A DNA stretch of 64,000 bases from Lachnospiraceae bacterium. GTDB taxonomy: Bacteria > Bacillota > Clostridia > Lachnospirales > Lachnospiraceae. The notes under the pieces were generated by a model. That model did not search any database. It was not told where the DNA came from and saw nothing but the letters and a program-made list of their open reading frames with translations. The stretch spans positions 11,802 to 75,801 of the forward strand of contig CAADYR010000047.1 in assembly GCA_900753305.1 (NCBI GenBank). Reading direction: 5' to 3'. Position numbers and translations under genes: made by a program. How positions within the stretch are numbered: position 1 is the first letter of the stretch; every line of letters begins with the position of its first letter. This document shows, piece after piece, positions 7,915 to 16,335 of the stretch.

Positions 7915-8595
7915 TTACAGTTTCTCAACTAATTCTTTACCCCTGAGTGTTCTGTCTATCTCTGATATGCACCCTTGTCTGAGCACATACACCTTATCGC
8001 AGATTTCCAGATCACTTTCATCATGTGTTGCCAGTATTACCGTTCCTCCCATTTTCTGATATTGGAGAAAATATTCCCTTAACTGCTCTTTTCCCGGAAG
8101 ATCCAGTGCGGCATTGGGTTCATCTAACAAAAGTATGACCGGGCTATCTGCCAGCGCACATCCTATACTGACTCTTTTTTTCATGCCCCCCGATAAATGT
8201 TCTGCTTTTATTCCATACATTTTATCAATTCCCATAATATGCAGGAATCCGCTTTCCAGTTCCTGTTTCATTTTGTGTTTGTCCCGATACCATAGGAAAA
8301 GATTATCCCCGACACTTATTTCAGGTATCAGATTACTCTCCTGCGGCACATAACCCGTATAACGCAGTAAAAGGCTTCGCCCAGCGCTGCCTTTTACCTG
8401 TTGTCCATCTAAATATATATTACCTTCATCTGGCAGTCGTAAGCCCGCCAATATCTGCAAAAGCGTTGATTTGCCACAGCCATTGGCTCCAACAATTCCT
8501 ATGATCTGGCTTTTTTGCACTGTCAGATTCACATCCATTAATACCTGATGTCGTCCATATGCACTTTTTATATTTGTTAGCTGTAATCTATTCAT
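7915..8595 (-). CDS. ABC transporter ATP-binding protein
   Basis: 226 residues, a single nucleotide-binding domain. Walker A is GANGCGKST (about residues 34-42), the Q-loop lies near YVPQES, the signature is LSGGMKKR (about 135-142), Walker B is ILLLDEPNAALD and the H-loop is ATHDESD. It is the first gene of the exporter unit with 6311-7867 and 4286-6283. The slightly divergent signature (SGGMKKR) and lone NBD are usual for ABC-2 type exporters. Confidence 0.9.
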   Translation of the reverse strand: MNRLQLTNIKSAYGRHQVLMDVNLTVQKSQIIGIVGANGCGKSTLLQILAGLRLPDEGNIYLDGQQVKGSAGRSLLLRYTGYVPQESNLIPEISVGDNLFLWYRDKHKMKQELESGFLHIMGIDKMYGIKAEHLSGGMKKRVSIGCALADSPVILLLDEPNAALDLPGKEQLREYFLQYQKMGGTVILATHDESDLEICDKVYVLRQGCISEIDRTLRGKELVEKL

Positions 8596-8612
8596 GTGTT
8601 TTTCATACGAAA

Positions 8613-9698
8613 CTAATTAGAAAGGATCTGTTGCTCGAACTGCGCAAAATCCATCTGTGAATATGCTGTATTCAAATCCTTATTATTCCAACTGTTGCTT
8701 TCTTTGCCTGATAATCTGGTCGGCTCATTGTATCCGTTCTTGAGTATTGTAAGCACATAACCTACCTTATTATCTACCTGCTTGCGAAGTGTATAAGTCA
8801 GTATCTCAAATAGCTGTTCACGGGTACGGTTATTCGCCTTTGCAGTCTTTAATATATCCCTGGCTTCTTTTACAGAACAGCTAAATACATCTATGATCTC
8901 CTGCTCTTCTTCTGTAGCTGTTACTGTCTCACCATTTTTCTCAATCGTCTCATACTCCACGACTGTTTTATTTGGCTTCAACTTCTGTACCTTGAACTGC
9001 ACCGCTCCAATACTCTGCTGTCCACTGGGCAGTTTCTCATAGATAAGCTGATATTCAAAAGCAATATCCGTATTGCCATTAATCTCTTCATATGGCTTGT
9101 CCAGAATCTCTCTCTTTACATTGCCGTTTGCATAAGAATCCGGTACTTTCATCATCTTGCGAAGTTCCTGAAAAGAAATGACAAAAGTACCACCATTAAA
9201 GTTCTCTCTGTCCTTTAATAAGTAGTATAATCTCTTGGAATATTTCTTCGTCAGGTTCAAAGGATATTCGATCCTGTAATAAGCACCCTGTTTTGCAGAC
9301 ATGATCATCTGCTTTACCTCCGGGTGAAGATCCAGTACGATCTTGCTTCTGCCCTCATCTCCACGTTTTTTCTGATACTTGATCTTACTGAACCATGGAT
9401 AGAATACATCTGTTCCTTCATCTTCCTTCAGGCGGAAACCCAGTCCCTCAAACTTCTTTACCGCCTTTTGCAGATAAGCATATGCATTGGATTCGTCCTG
9501 CAAATTATATAAATGCTTCACATCAGAGATATTGATCTCATAACGTGTATTTTCCTCTGTATCATTGCCCTCTCCGACAATTCCAAGTAAAATATCTATA
9601 ATGTCATTCTGTCTGCGATCCAGATCATATCTGGCCTCAATAATAGTCTGCGGTCTGAAAGCGATCTCCGTTCCGCCTACTTTCTTCTTACGATTCAT
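8613..9698 (-). CDS. Rep_3/RepB-type replication initiator-like protein, chromosomal
   Basis: 361 residues. Residues about 10-250 resemble the double winged-helix Rep_3 initiators of plasmids: LDRRQNDIIDILLG, a first winged helix to about 120, YSKRLYYLLKDRENF, and FVISFQELRKMMKVPDSY leading the second winged helix. Plasmid Rep_3 proteins bind iterons. The C-terminal 110 residues (EEEQEIIDVFSCSVKEARDIL onward) look like an added helical domain. No plasmid partition or iteron array is seen here. The gene ends 18 bp before the ABC ATPase gene on the same strand. It is probably a domesticated initiator with another role. Confidence 0.75.
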   Translation of the reverse strand: MNRKKKVGGTEIAFRPQTIIEARYDLDRRQNDIIDILLGIVGEGNDTEENTRYEINISDVKHLYNLQDESNAYAYLQKAVKKFEGLGFRLKEDEGTDVFYPWFSKIKYQKKRGDEGRSKIVLDLHPEVKQMIMSAKQGAYYRIEYPLNLTKKYSKRLYYLLKDRENFNGGTFVISFQELRKMMKVPDSYANGNVKREILDKPYEEINGNTDIAFEYQLIYEKLPSGQQSIGAVQFKVQKLKPNKTVVEYETIEKNGETVTATEEEQEIIDVFSCSVKEARDILKTAKANNRTREQLFEILTYTLRKQVDNKVGYVLTILKNGYNEPTRLSGKESNSWNNKDLNTAYSQMDFAQFEQQILSN

Positions 9699-9796
9699 GA
9701 TATACCTTCCTTCTTACCCATCCGTCCCCCGCGAATGTACGCCTTTATGTAGACGCCTCCTGATTATATAATACTCGAAAATAAGCCAAAGGGCAA

Positions 9797-11032
9797 TCAA
9801 ATTTTATGTTTATCGACCTTCTTTGCATATCTTGCAGCCTCATACAGAGCATGTAATTGCGCATCCTGCAATCCGGCATTACTTTCAAGTTCTGTCGGAG
9901 ATTCATATCTGCCCGGCATCTCTTTTCTGCGCTTTCTGATCTCTTTTTTATACCGTCTGCGTATCTGTGCTTCCTGTGGTTCGAGCGGTGGTGCAATTTC
10001 TTCCAAGATAAAATACTGCGATTCTTCTGTTTCTGTCAATTCCTCGATCCTGTCTCCATTCTCATCATAACTTCTGCGAAATTTGCAGAAAATATCCCGG
10101 ATCTGCCTGCATACCACAATCATCACGCCAAACAGTACTAAAGCAGCAATTCCTTCAAAAACAGCATTTACCCAGGCCGGAATCTGAGGTGCTTCTTCCT
10201 GTTCACCCAACAGCCAGTCCATATCCCCACTGCCACTATCTGTCTGCATCCCCTGATAATCCAACTCCCAGTCTTCCATCACAGTCTCATCCCTCATAAA
10301 CCAGTTTCTGATATCCGTATAAGGCCTGTGTGATGCCATCAGCATTGCAGGAATCATAAACAGAAACAAACAGAGCAGCAAAATGCCAAGTACACCTGCA
10401 CCGATACCATATATTCTCTTCTTTGGAAGTTTACTGACTCTCTTATTCAGTTCAAAATAATGCTCTGTTCCCTGTATAAAACGATAGGCAAAAATGAGAA
10501 ACACATATAACATGCCGCTGTAAAATGCTTCATTGCAGACATTGGGCGAAGTTAAGCCAAGTCCTAAAAGATATATGATCCCAAAATACCATAATGCCCC
10601 AAATCCCGGTCTTTCAAGGAAGCTTTCCTTAGGCTGCCAATAAGGGTCCTCTTCCTTTTGCTGCCGGTCGTGGTTCATCCTGTCCTTAAACCTCAAAGCT
10701 ACTATAAGTAATGTTCCTGCCATACAAAATACCGTATCACAAAGTCTGGCAATCTGTGTCTGACTGCCAATACTCCCTGCCGTCCACATCAAAACGCCCA
10801 TTCCACAGATCATACCGATCCCGCAAAGGCCAAATGTAAACAGACTGCGCAGTTTCCTTACAGCACCGGCACTGATTATGATAGGAAATATGATCAACAG
10901 ACTTTTGGCATATGTAAGTCCTGTACTTTGCAATTCCGGGCTGAAACCAAGGGCGTATAGAAGTGGAACGATCAAAGCCAGAATCAAGGTGCCATGTATC
11001 CAACAGATTCCCTGTAAGAGCTTTTCTCTCAT
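9797..11032 (-). CDS. Multi-pass membrane protein with DUF4129-like C-terminus
   Basis: 411 residues. Six or more membrane helices lie in the first 220 residues; a single helix at about 285-305 is followed by a charged cytoplasmic tail ending LHALYEAARYAK, a pattern like the C-terminal segment of DUF4129 proteins. Such proteins accompany MoxR and DUF58 genes. Its ATG overlaps the DUF58 gene stop by 4 bp, so the three genes (moxR-like, DUF58, this) form one translationally coupled operon. No transglutaminase domain is present, unlike many relatives. The function is unknown. Confidence 0.65.
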   Translation of the reverse strand: MREKLLQGICWIHGTLILALIVPLLYALGFSPELQSTGLTYAKSLLIIFPIIISAGAVRKLRSLFTFGLCGIGMICGMGVLMWTAGSIGSQTQIARLCDTVFCMAGTLLIVALRFKDRMNHDRQQKEEDPYWQPKESFLERPGFGALWYFGIIYLLGLGLTSPNVCNEAFYSGMLYVFLIFAYRFIQGTEHYFELNKRVSKLPKKRIYGIGAGVLGILLLCLFLFMIPAMLMASHRPYTDIRNWFMRDETVMEDWELDYQGMQTDSGSGDMDWLLGEQEEAPQIPAWVNAVFEGIAALVLFGVMIVVCRQIRDIFCKFRRSYDENGDRIEELTETEESQYFILEEIAPPLEPQEAQIRRRYKKEIRKRRKEMPGRYESPTELESNAGLQDAQLHALYEAARYAKKVDKHKI

Positions 11033-12144
11033 CCTCTTTCTACCTCCCTTACGATAAACTTAAGGTTCTTTGTCACATTTACCTGTGGGCTGTCCCCCCG
11101 ATATGCAGGACACAGCCAGATACCATACTGTTCCTTCCCCAGACAATCCTCAATTACCCTTTGCCTGTCCTGTGATATATTTTTGGAAATGAAAATAAGT
11201 ACTGCCTCTTCTGCACCTGTCTTGTCCAGGCATTCCTCATAAGCACTACTGCCATTTTCTTTGCAATAAAGCGCCAGACTCTGCTCTATTTCTGTCAGAA
11301 GGGATCGGCTGTTATTGCAGGAAAATCTGGTCTGCACAGATGGATTTTCTTTGTATCTGGCATTCGTAGATAATCCCACTTCTATTCCCTGCCTTAGAAG
11401 TTTCCTTATCATAGAAGCAGCAACCGCAATGCTTTCTTCTACCAGCTCCTCCTGTTTCAGGATTCCACTATCTTCCACATCCAGATAGATCATGACCTTT
11501 TGTGTCATAACGGAGTCAAAGGTATTGACCATTAATTCTCCCGTTTTGGCACTTGCCTTCCAGTTGATCAGTTTCATGGGATCATTGATCGTATATTCTC
11601 TGATTCCCCGAAATGCAAAAGGGTCTTCGTAGAGATGCTTTGCACACTGCATCGTTCCAAGCATACGCTCACATACTGTCATTGTCTCTGATACATCTAC
11701 CCACATCGGATACACATAGATTGCAGCCTGCGTAGACAGCGACCTTGCATATCTTTTACGATATAATAAGGAAAAGGCAGTGATATCTGCCTCTTCTACC
11801 TTGTAATATCCTCTTTTCATGCAGCAGATCGGTATTGTTCGTGTGATCTTCTGCCTGCCAAGTACCGCAAAAATATCCCTTTTATAAATATAATCGCTGA
11901 CATTCGTATTCTCTGTATCCTCAAAAATGAGTTCTTTCCTTGTATGAAACCCTACCTCAAGAACAGGAACAGGCAGTTTCTTACGGTTGGTAATTACTTC
12001 TTTGAGTTCTGTCTGATCTTTGGCATATACATACGGTCTGTCAAAATCCAGCGTCACTTCTACCTGCTGATACCAGTGTTTCTCATAATACAGATTCCAG
12101 ACACATACCAAAAGCAGCAACGCTGCAAGCAACATAACAAACAT
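11029..12144 (-). CDS. DUF58 domain protein of a MoxR operon
   Basis: 371 residues. One or two N-terminal membrane helices (MFVMLLAALLLLVCVW) precede a beta-rich segment and the DUF58 hallmark DPFAFRGIREYTINDPMKLI at about 175-195, followed by NWKASAKTGELMV. A von Willebrand A-like segment follows (MIYLDVEDSG). It starts 3 bp after the MoxR-type ATPase gene. DUF58 proteins are predicted partners of MoxR ATPases in envelope or folding tasks; no exact reaction is known. Confidence 0.88.
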   Translation of the reverse strand: MFVMLLAALLLLVCVWNLYYEKHWYQQVEVTLDFDRPYVYAKDQTELKEVITNRKKLPVPVLEVGFHTRKELIFEDTENTNVSDYIYKRDIFAVLGRQKITRTIPICCMKRGYYKVEEADITAFSLLYRKRYARSLSTQAAIYVYPMWVDVSETMTVCERMLGTMQCAKHLYEDPFAFRGIREYTINDPMKLINWKASAKTGELMVNTFDSVMTQKVMIYLDVEDSGILKQEELVEESIAVAASMIRKLLRQGIEVGLSTNARYKENPSVQTRFSCNNSRSLLTEIEQSLALYCKENGSSAYEECLDKTGAEEAVLIFISKNISQDRQRVIEDCLGKEQYGIWLCPAYRGDSPQVNVTKNLKFIVREVERG

Positions 12145-12147
12145 AGG

Positions 12148-13089
12148 CTATCTCCTGCTCCAGTCTTCTGTGGGAAGTGCCACACTGTTAAGAAGTGTCT
12201 GGATTCTCGTTGACTTGGTCTTGTCATTATCCTGATCCGTCACCAGTCTATGCGCCAGTACAGGAATAGCCACGGTCTTAATATCTTCCGGCACTACGTA
12301 GTCTCTACCCTCTACCATAGCATAGCCCTGCGCTGCTCTAAGCAGAGCAAGAGTTCCTCTTGGGCTGACACCTGTGTCATTTTTACGGGTAGCCTGTACC
12401 AGATTTACCATATAATCACGTAAATCATTATGTACATAGATATTAGAGCAATCTTCCTGTAAAGTTGCTATTTCCTGTGCATTTGTCACTGCCTCGATCT
12501 GTGCAAGAGGTTCTGCCTGAATAAATCTGTCCAACATCTGTCTCTCCTGTGCTGCATCCAGATTCCCCATATATAATTTCATCATGAAACGGTCAAGCTG
12601 TGCCTCCGGCAATGGGAAACATCCTATCGTTTCGATTGGATTCTGCGTTGCAATAACGAAGAACGGTGCCGCAAGCGATCTGGTGACTCCATCTACCGTG
12701 ACCTGTCTCTCAGCCATACATTCCAGTAAACTTGACTGCGTTCTGGGCGTCGCACGATTGATCTCATCAGCCAGCAGTATATTGGTAAATACCGGACCTT
12801 CTTTGAAAGTAAAACTGCCCTTCTCCTGATTAAAAAATGACAGTCCTGTCACATCTGTGGGTAACAGATCCGGTGTAAACTGCACACGGTCAAACTGACA
12901 ACCCATGGATTTCGCCAAAGTTTTTGCCAGTACCGTCTTACCTGTTCCCGGTACATCCTCCAGCAATACATGTCCACCCGCAGCCAGAGAAGCCAGAAGA
13001 AGCTTTGTAACTTCTTCTTTACCTATCATGACTTTCGCTACATTATCCTGAATTCTGCGTAATACCCCGTTTTGCATGTTATACTCCAT
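12148..13089 (-). CDS. MoxR-family AAA+ ATPase
   Basis: 313 residues. Walker A is EDVPGTGKT (about residues 40-48), Walker B is LLADEINRA (about 107-115), sensor 1 is IATQNPIE and a GVSPRGTLAL motif lies near residue 245. MoxR AAA+ proteins act as chaperone-like ATPases on von Willebrand A domain partners. It is the first gene of the MoxR-DUF58-membrane protein operon. Confidence 0.94.
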   Translation of the reverse strand: MEYNMQNGVLRRIQDNVAKVMIGKEEVTKLLLASLAAGGHVLLEDVPGTGKTVLAKTLAKSMGCQFDRVQFTPDLLPTDVTGLSFFNQEKGSFTFKEGPVFTNILLADEINRATPRTQSSLLECMAERQVTVDGVTRSLAAPFFVIATQNPIETIGCFPLPEAQLDRFMMKLYMGNLDAAQERQMLDRFIQAEPLAQIEAVTNAQEIATLQEDCSNIYVHNDLRDYMVNLVQATRKNDTGVSPRGTLALLRAAQGYAMVEGRDYVVPEDIKTVAIPVLAHRLVTDQDNDKTKSTRIQTLLNSVALPTEDWSRR

Positions 13090-13128
13090 TTCTCTATATA
13101 AGATAACTGTTCAGAATCGTTACCTTTA

Positions 13129-13887
13129 TCAGCTTTCTGCGTGATACATGATCCATGCCATCACCGTAAGTCCTGCCGTTTCTGTGCGAAGAATCCTCTT
13201 GCCCAGCGTGATCGGTTTCATTCCCTGCTCAATCGCGGCATTGATCTCATCTTCTGCGAAACCACCTTCCGGACCAATAAAGACTGCAACCATATCTCCC
13301 GGTTGTACCGCCTCAATTGCCGCTCTCGTTCCTGTCATACCGGATGCTCCATCTAGGCTTCCTTCCATTTCGTATGGGACAAGCTGATGCTGCATGGTTT
13401 TGGCATAGGATAATGCCTCTTTGTAAGTCATGACATCATGGATCTGCGGCACAATACCTCTCTTGCTCTGCTTCGAAGCTGCCTCTGCAATACCCTGCCA
13501 GCGTGCGATCTTATTCTTTGCCTTTTTGTCATCCAGCTTCATGACACAACGCTTCATTGCTACCGGGACGATCTCATAGACACCTAACTCCACCATCTTC
13601 TGCACGATCAGTTCCATCTTGTCGCCCTTAGGCAATCCCTGGAAAAGGCACACCTTAACAGGAAGTTCCACCCCGTCTTCCTTAATAAACCTGAGCTCGC
13701 AGCGTACCTCATCCTCTGTCATTTCAGCAATACCACAGCGATAATCTCTGCCATCTATTCCATTGCTGATACTGATCTCATCACCGACTTTGAGGCGGAT
13801 CACATTCTTAATATGGTTCACATCACTGCCGGTTATGATGATCTCTTTGTCCTTTATCTGCTCCGGTTCCACAAAAAAATGATACAT
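13129..13887 (-). CDS. rsmE: 16S rRNA (uracil-1498-N3)-methyltransferase
   Basis: The chosen start is the ATG at 13887 (MYHFFVEPEQI), giving 252 residues, because it matches the family N-terminus and lies 7 bp after the prmA stop. A start 12 codons earlier would overlap prmA. The N-terminal PUA-like domain is followed by a SPOUT methyltransferase domain with FIGPEGGFAEDE and the knot segment LGKRILRTETAGL. It follows prmA, the usual clostridial order dnaJ-prmA-rsmE. It methylates U1498 in the ribosomal decoding centre. Confidence 0.94.
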   Translation of the reverse strand: MYHFFVEPEQIKDKEIIITGSDVNHIKNVIRLKVGDEISISNGIDGRDYRCGIAEMTEDEVRCELRFIKEDGVELPVKVCLFQGLPKGDKMELIVQKMVELGVYEIVPVAMKRCVMKLDDKKAKNKIARWQGIAEAASKQSKRGIVPQIHDVMTYKEALSYAKTMQHQLVPYEMEGSLDGASGMTGTRAAIEAVQPGDMVAVFIGPEGGFAEDEINAAIEQGMKPITLGKRILRTETAGLTVMAWIMYHAES

Positions 13888-13894
13888 AGCTTCC

Positions 13895-14887
13895 TTACTC
13901 CTGATTCTTTCTGGCGGTAACACTGACCCATTCTCCCTGATAGGTTACTTCCAGTACTTCCAGCCCTGCCGCTTTGACCGCATCTACAACCGTCTGCTCT
14001 TTGTTATCGATAATACCAGACGTAATATAGATACCTCCGGTCTTTAACTGGTTCACAATCACAGGTGTCAAAGGCACTAATACGTCTGCCAGAATATTGG
14101 CAACTACGATATCGTACTTGTTGTACCCTACTTTATCCTGTACAGCCTTATCTGTAATAATATTGCCGATCATCATGTCAAATTTTTCTGCAGGAATATG
14201 ATTTGTCTCCATATTCTCACGGACAGCTTCTACCGCACATGGATCAAGGTCTGTCCCTACTGCATGATGAATACCATACATCAAAGATACAATAGACAGG
14301 ATTCCACTTCCGGTTCCAACATCCAGAAGCTCTGTTTCGGGTGTGATATGTTTCTTGAGCTGACGGATACACAACTGTGTCGTCTCATGCATACCTGTTC
14401 CGAAAGCTGTTCCCGGATCAATGTGAAGAATTTTCTTATCCTTATCTTCCGGCTTTACTTCCTCCCATGATGGAATAACCAGCAGATCATCTATGTAGAA
14501 CTGGTGGAAATATTTCTTCCAGTTATTGATCCAGTCAATATCCTCTGTTTCTGACACCATAATGGAACCCTCTCCGATATTCAGGAAAGCTTTCAGATCA
14601 TCCAGTTCTGCTCTCATCCGTGCAACTACAGTATCTGTGTCTACAGACTCTCCAAGAAGCTCCATCGTTCCATCTTCTTTCTCTTCTACGAAGAAGCTCA
14701 GATAAGCAATCCCATCATCCTCTGGTCCATCTGGAAGAATATCTACAAACATCTGCTCCTTTTCAAGAGGAGTCAATGGTACCTTATCCTCAATCTGAGC
14801 ACCCTCTAATCCAATATCATACAGAGTGCTGATAATAATATCCTCCGCCTCTGTCGTTGTTTTCACCATAAATTTTTTCCACTTCAT
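13895..14887 (-). CDS. prmA: Ribosomal protein L11 methyltransferase
   Basis: 330 residues. The N-terminal substrate-recognition domain (1-150) is longer than in E. coli PrmA, as usual in Firmicutes. The SAM-binding motif is LLDVGTGSGILSI (about residues 187-199), and the catalytic-loop motif VANILADVLVP is near 255. It methylates lysines and the N-terminus of L11. It lies downstream of dnaJ but after a strong terminator, so it probably has its own promoter; TATAAT-like hexamers occur at 14930-14995. Confidence 0.95.
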   Translation of the reverse strand: MKWKKFMVKTTTEAEDIIISTLYDIGLEGAQIEDKVPLTPLEKEQMFVDILPDGPEDDGIAYLSFFVEEKEDGTMELLGESVDTDTVVARMRAELDDLKAFLNIGEGSIMVSETEDIDWINNWKKYFHQFYIDDLLVIPSWEEVKPEDKDKKILHIDPGTAFGTGMHETTQLCIRQLKKHITPETELLDVGTGSGILSIVSLMYGIHHAVGTDLDPCAVEAVRENMETNHIPAEKFDMMIGNIITDKAVQDKVGYNKYDIVVANILADVLVPLTPVIVNQLKTGGIYITSGIIDNKEQTVVDAVKAAGLEVLEVTYQGEWVSVTARKNQE

Positions 14888-15021
14888 AGAACTGTATTCC
14901 TTTCTAAATGCAATTATCTATTATTATAAGATGCCGGAGGCAAAAGCCACCAACTATAATACCAACGGATCGTTTCGCACTATGTGGTATCATTATAATG
15001 CATAATTATATTTCCGTAAAT

Positions 15022-15047
15022 GAAAAAGGGTGTCACTTTGTGACACC
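15022..15047 (-). terminator. Intrinsic terminator after dnaJ
   Basis: Minus-strand stem GGTGTCAC/GTGACACC with a 3-nt loop and trailing CTTTTTC, 25 bp after the dnaJ stop. It closes the hrcA-grpE-dnaK-dnaJ operon. Confidence 0.95.
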
Positions 15048-15071
15048 TCTTCACTTTTACTCCTGAATTGT

Positions 15072-16247
15072 TTATTTAAAAAACTTACGTTTCTTCTTCT
15101 CATCACTGGAATTGGAGTTGTTATTTTTCTCCATATTCTTTACAGCCTCCAGGGAATTACCTGTTTCCTTATCAAACTGCTTCAATAATTCTTTTGCTTC
15201 ATTAGAAAGCTTATCAGGAACCTGAACTACCAGTGTTACATAATGATCACCACGAACATCCTTATTTCTAAGTGACGGCACACCCTTACCACGTAATCTG
15301 ATACGGGTATCTGTTTGTGTTCCTGCCTTCACATCATATACTACCTTACCATCTACTGTATCAATGAGAATTTCACCGCCCAAAGCTGCTACTGCAAAAG
15401 ATACAGGAACCGTTGAGAAGATATTCATATCCTGTCTCTGGAAGATTGGATGTCTGTCTACTACGACCTCAACTAATAAGTCTCCTCTAGGTCCGCCGTT
15501 TACACCAGGCTCACCCTTGTCTCTGATACGCACGCTCTGTCCGTTATCAATACCTGCCGGAATAGATACCTGAATCTTTTTACGGCTTGAAATATATCCA
15601 CTGCCGTGACAATCCGGACACTTCTCTTTAATTGTCTTACCTGTACCACCACAATCCGGGCACACCTGCGAATTACGAATTGTACCAAATGGAGTAGAAT
15701 GCTGTGTCACTACCTGACCACGGCCTCCACATTTACGACAGGTTTCCGGTGAAGTACCAGGCTTTGCACCACTGCCATTACATGTTTTACAGGTATCTTT
15801 CAGATTCAGATCCAATTCTTTATCTACACCAAATACAGCCTGCTCAAAGGAAATGCGCACGCTGGTTCGTAGATTAGCGCCCTTCATAGGACCGTTATTT
15901 CTTGCGCCGCCTCTGCTTCCGCCGCCAAAGAAATCACCAAAAATATCACCAAAAATATCTGAGAAGTCAGCTCCACTGAAGTCGAAGCCACCGAAGCCAC
16001 CTCCGGCTCCTCCTCCTTCAAAAGCAGAATGTCCAAATTGGTCATACTGGCGTCTCTTATCTGGGTCGCTTAATACTGCATACGCCTCGGAAGCCTCTTT
16101 GAACTTCTTCTCTGCTTCCTTATCACCCGGATTCATATCAGGATGATATTTCTTGGCAAGCTGTCTATATGCCTTTTTGATTGTGGCATCATCTGCGCCT
16201 TTATCAACGCCTAATACCTCATAATAGTCTCTCTTCTGCTCTGCCAT
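15072..16247 (-). CDS. dnaJ: Chaperone DnaJ (type I)
   Basis: 391 residues. The J domain with the HPD motif (KKYHPDMNPG) is at about residues 30-39, followed by a Gly/Phe-rich segment (about 75-115). Four zinc-finger repeats follow: CKTCNGSG, CRKCGGRG, CPDCGGTG and CPDCHGSG. The C-terminal substrate-binding domains complete the protein. It stimulates DnaK ATPase and delivers unfolded clients. It is the last gene of the CIRCE-controlled operon. A 12-bp hairpin between dnaK and dnaJ may lower its expression. Confidence 0.98.
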   Translation of the reverse strand: MAEQKRDYYEVLGVDKGADDATIKKAYRQLAKKYHPDMNPGDKEAEKKFKEASEAYAVLSDPDKRRQYDQFGHSAFEGGGAGGGFGGFDFSGADFSDIFGDIFGDFFGGGSRGGARNNGPMKGANLRTSVRISFEQAVFGVDKELDLNLKDTCKTCNGSGAKPGTSPETCRKCGGRGQVVTQHSTPFGTIRNSQVCPDCGGTGKTIKEKCPDCHGSGYISSRKKIQVSIPAGIDNGQSVRIRDKGEPGVNGGPRGDLLVEVVVDRHPIFQRQDMNIFSTVPVSFAVAALGGEILIDTVDGKVVYDVKAGTQTDTRIRLRGKGVPSLRNKDVRGDHYVTLVVQVPDKLSNEAKELLKQFDKETGNSLEAVKNMEKNNNSNSSDEKKKRKFFK

Positions 16248-16286
16248 GTTAATTACTCATGCCTTTCTACATCTATTGAATGAATC

Positions 16287-16314
16287 GGAGAAATGCCCTT
16301 GCGGGCATTTCTCC
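16287..16314 (-). other. dnaK-dnaJ intercistronic hairpin
   Basis: GGAGAAATGCCC and GGGCATTTCTCC form a perfect 12-bp stem with a GCAA tetraloop and no T-tract. It is likely an mRNA processing or attenuation element that sets the DnaK:DnaJ ratio. Confidence 0.6.
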
Positions 16315-16335
16315 TGTGCATAACACCTATATATC

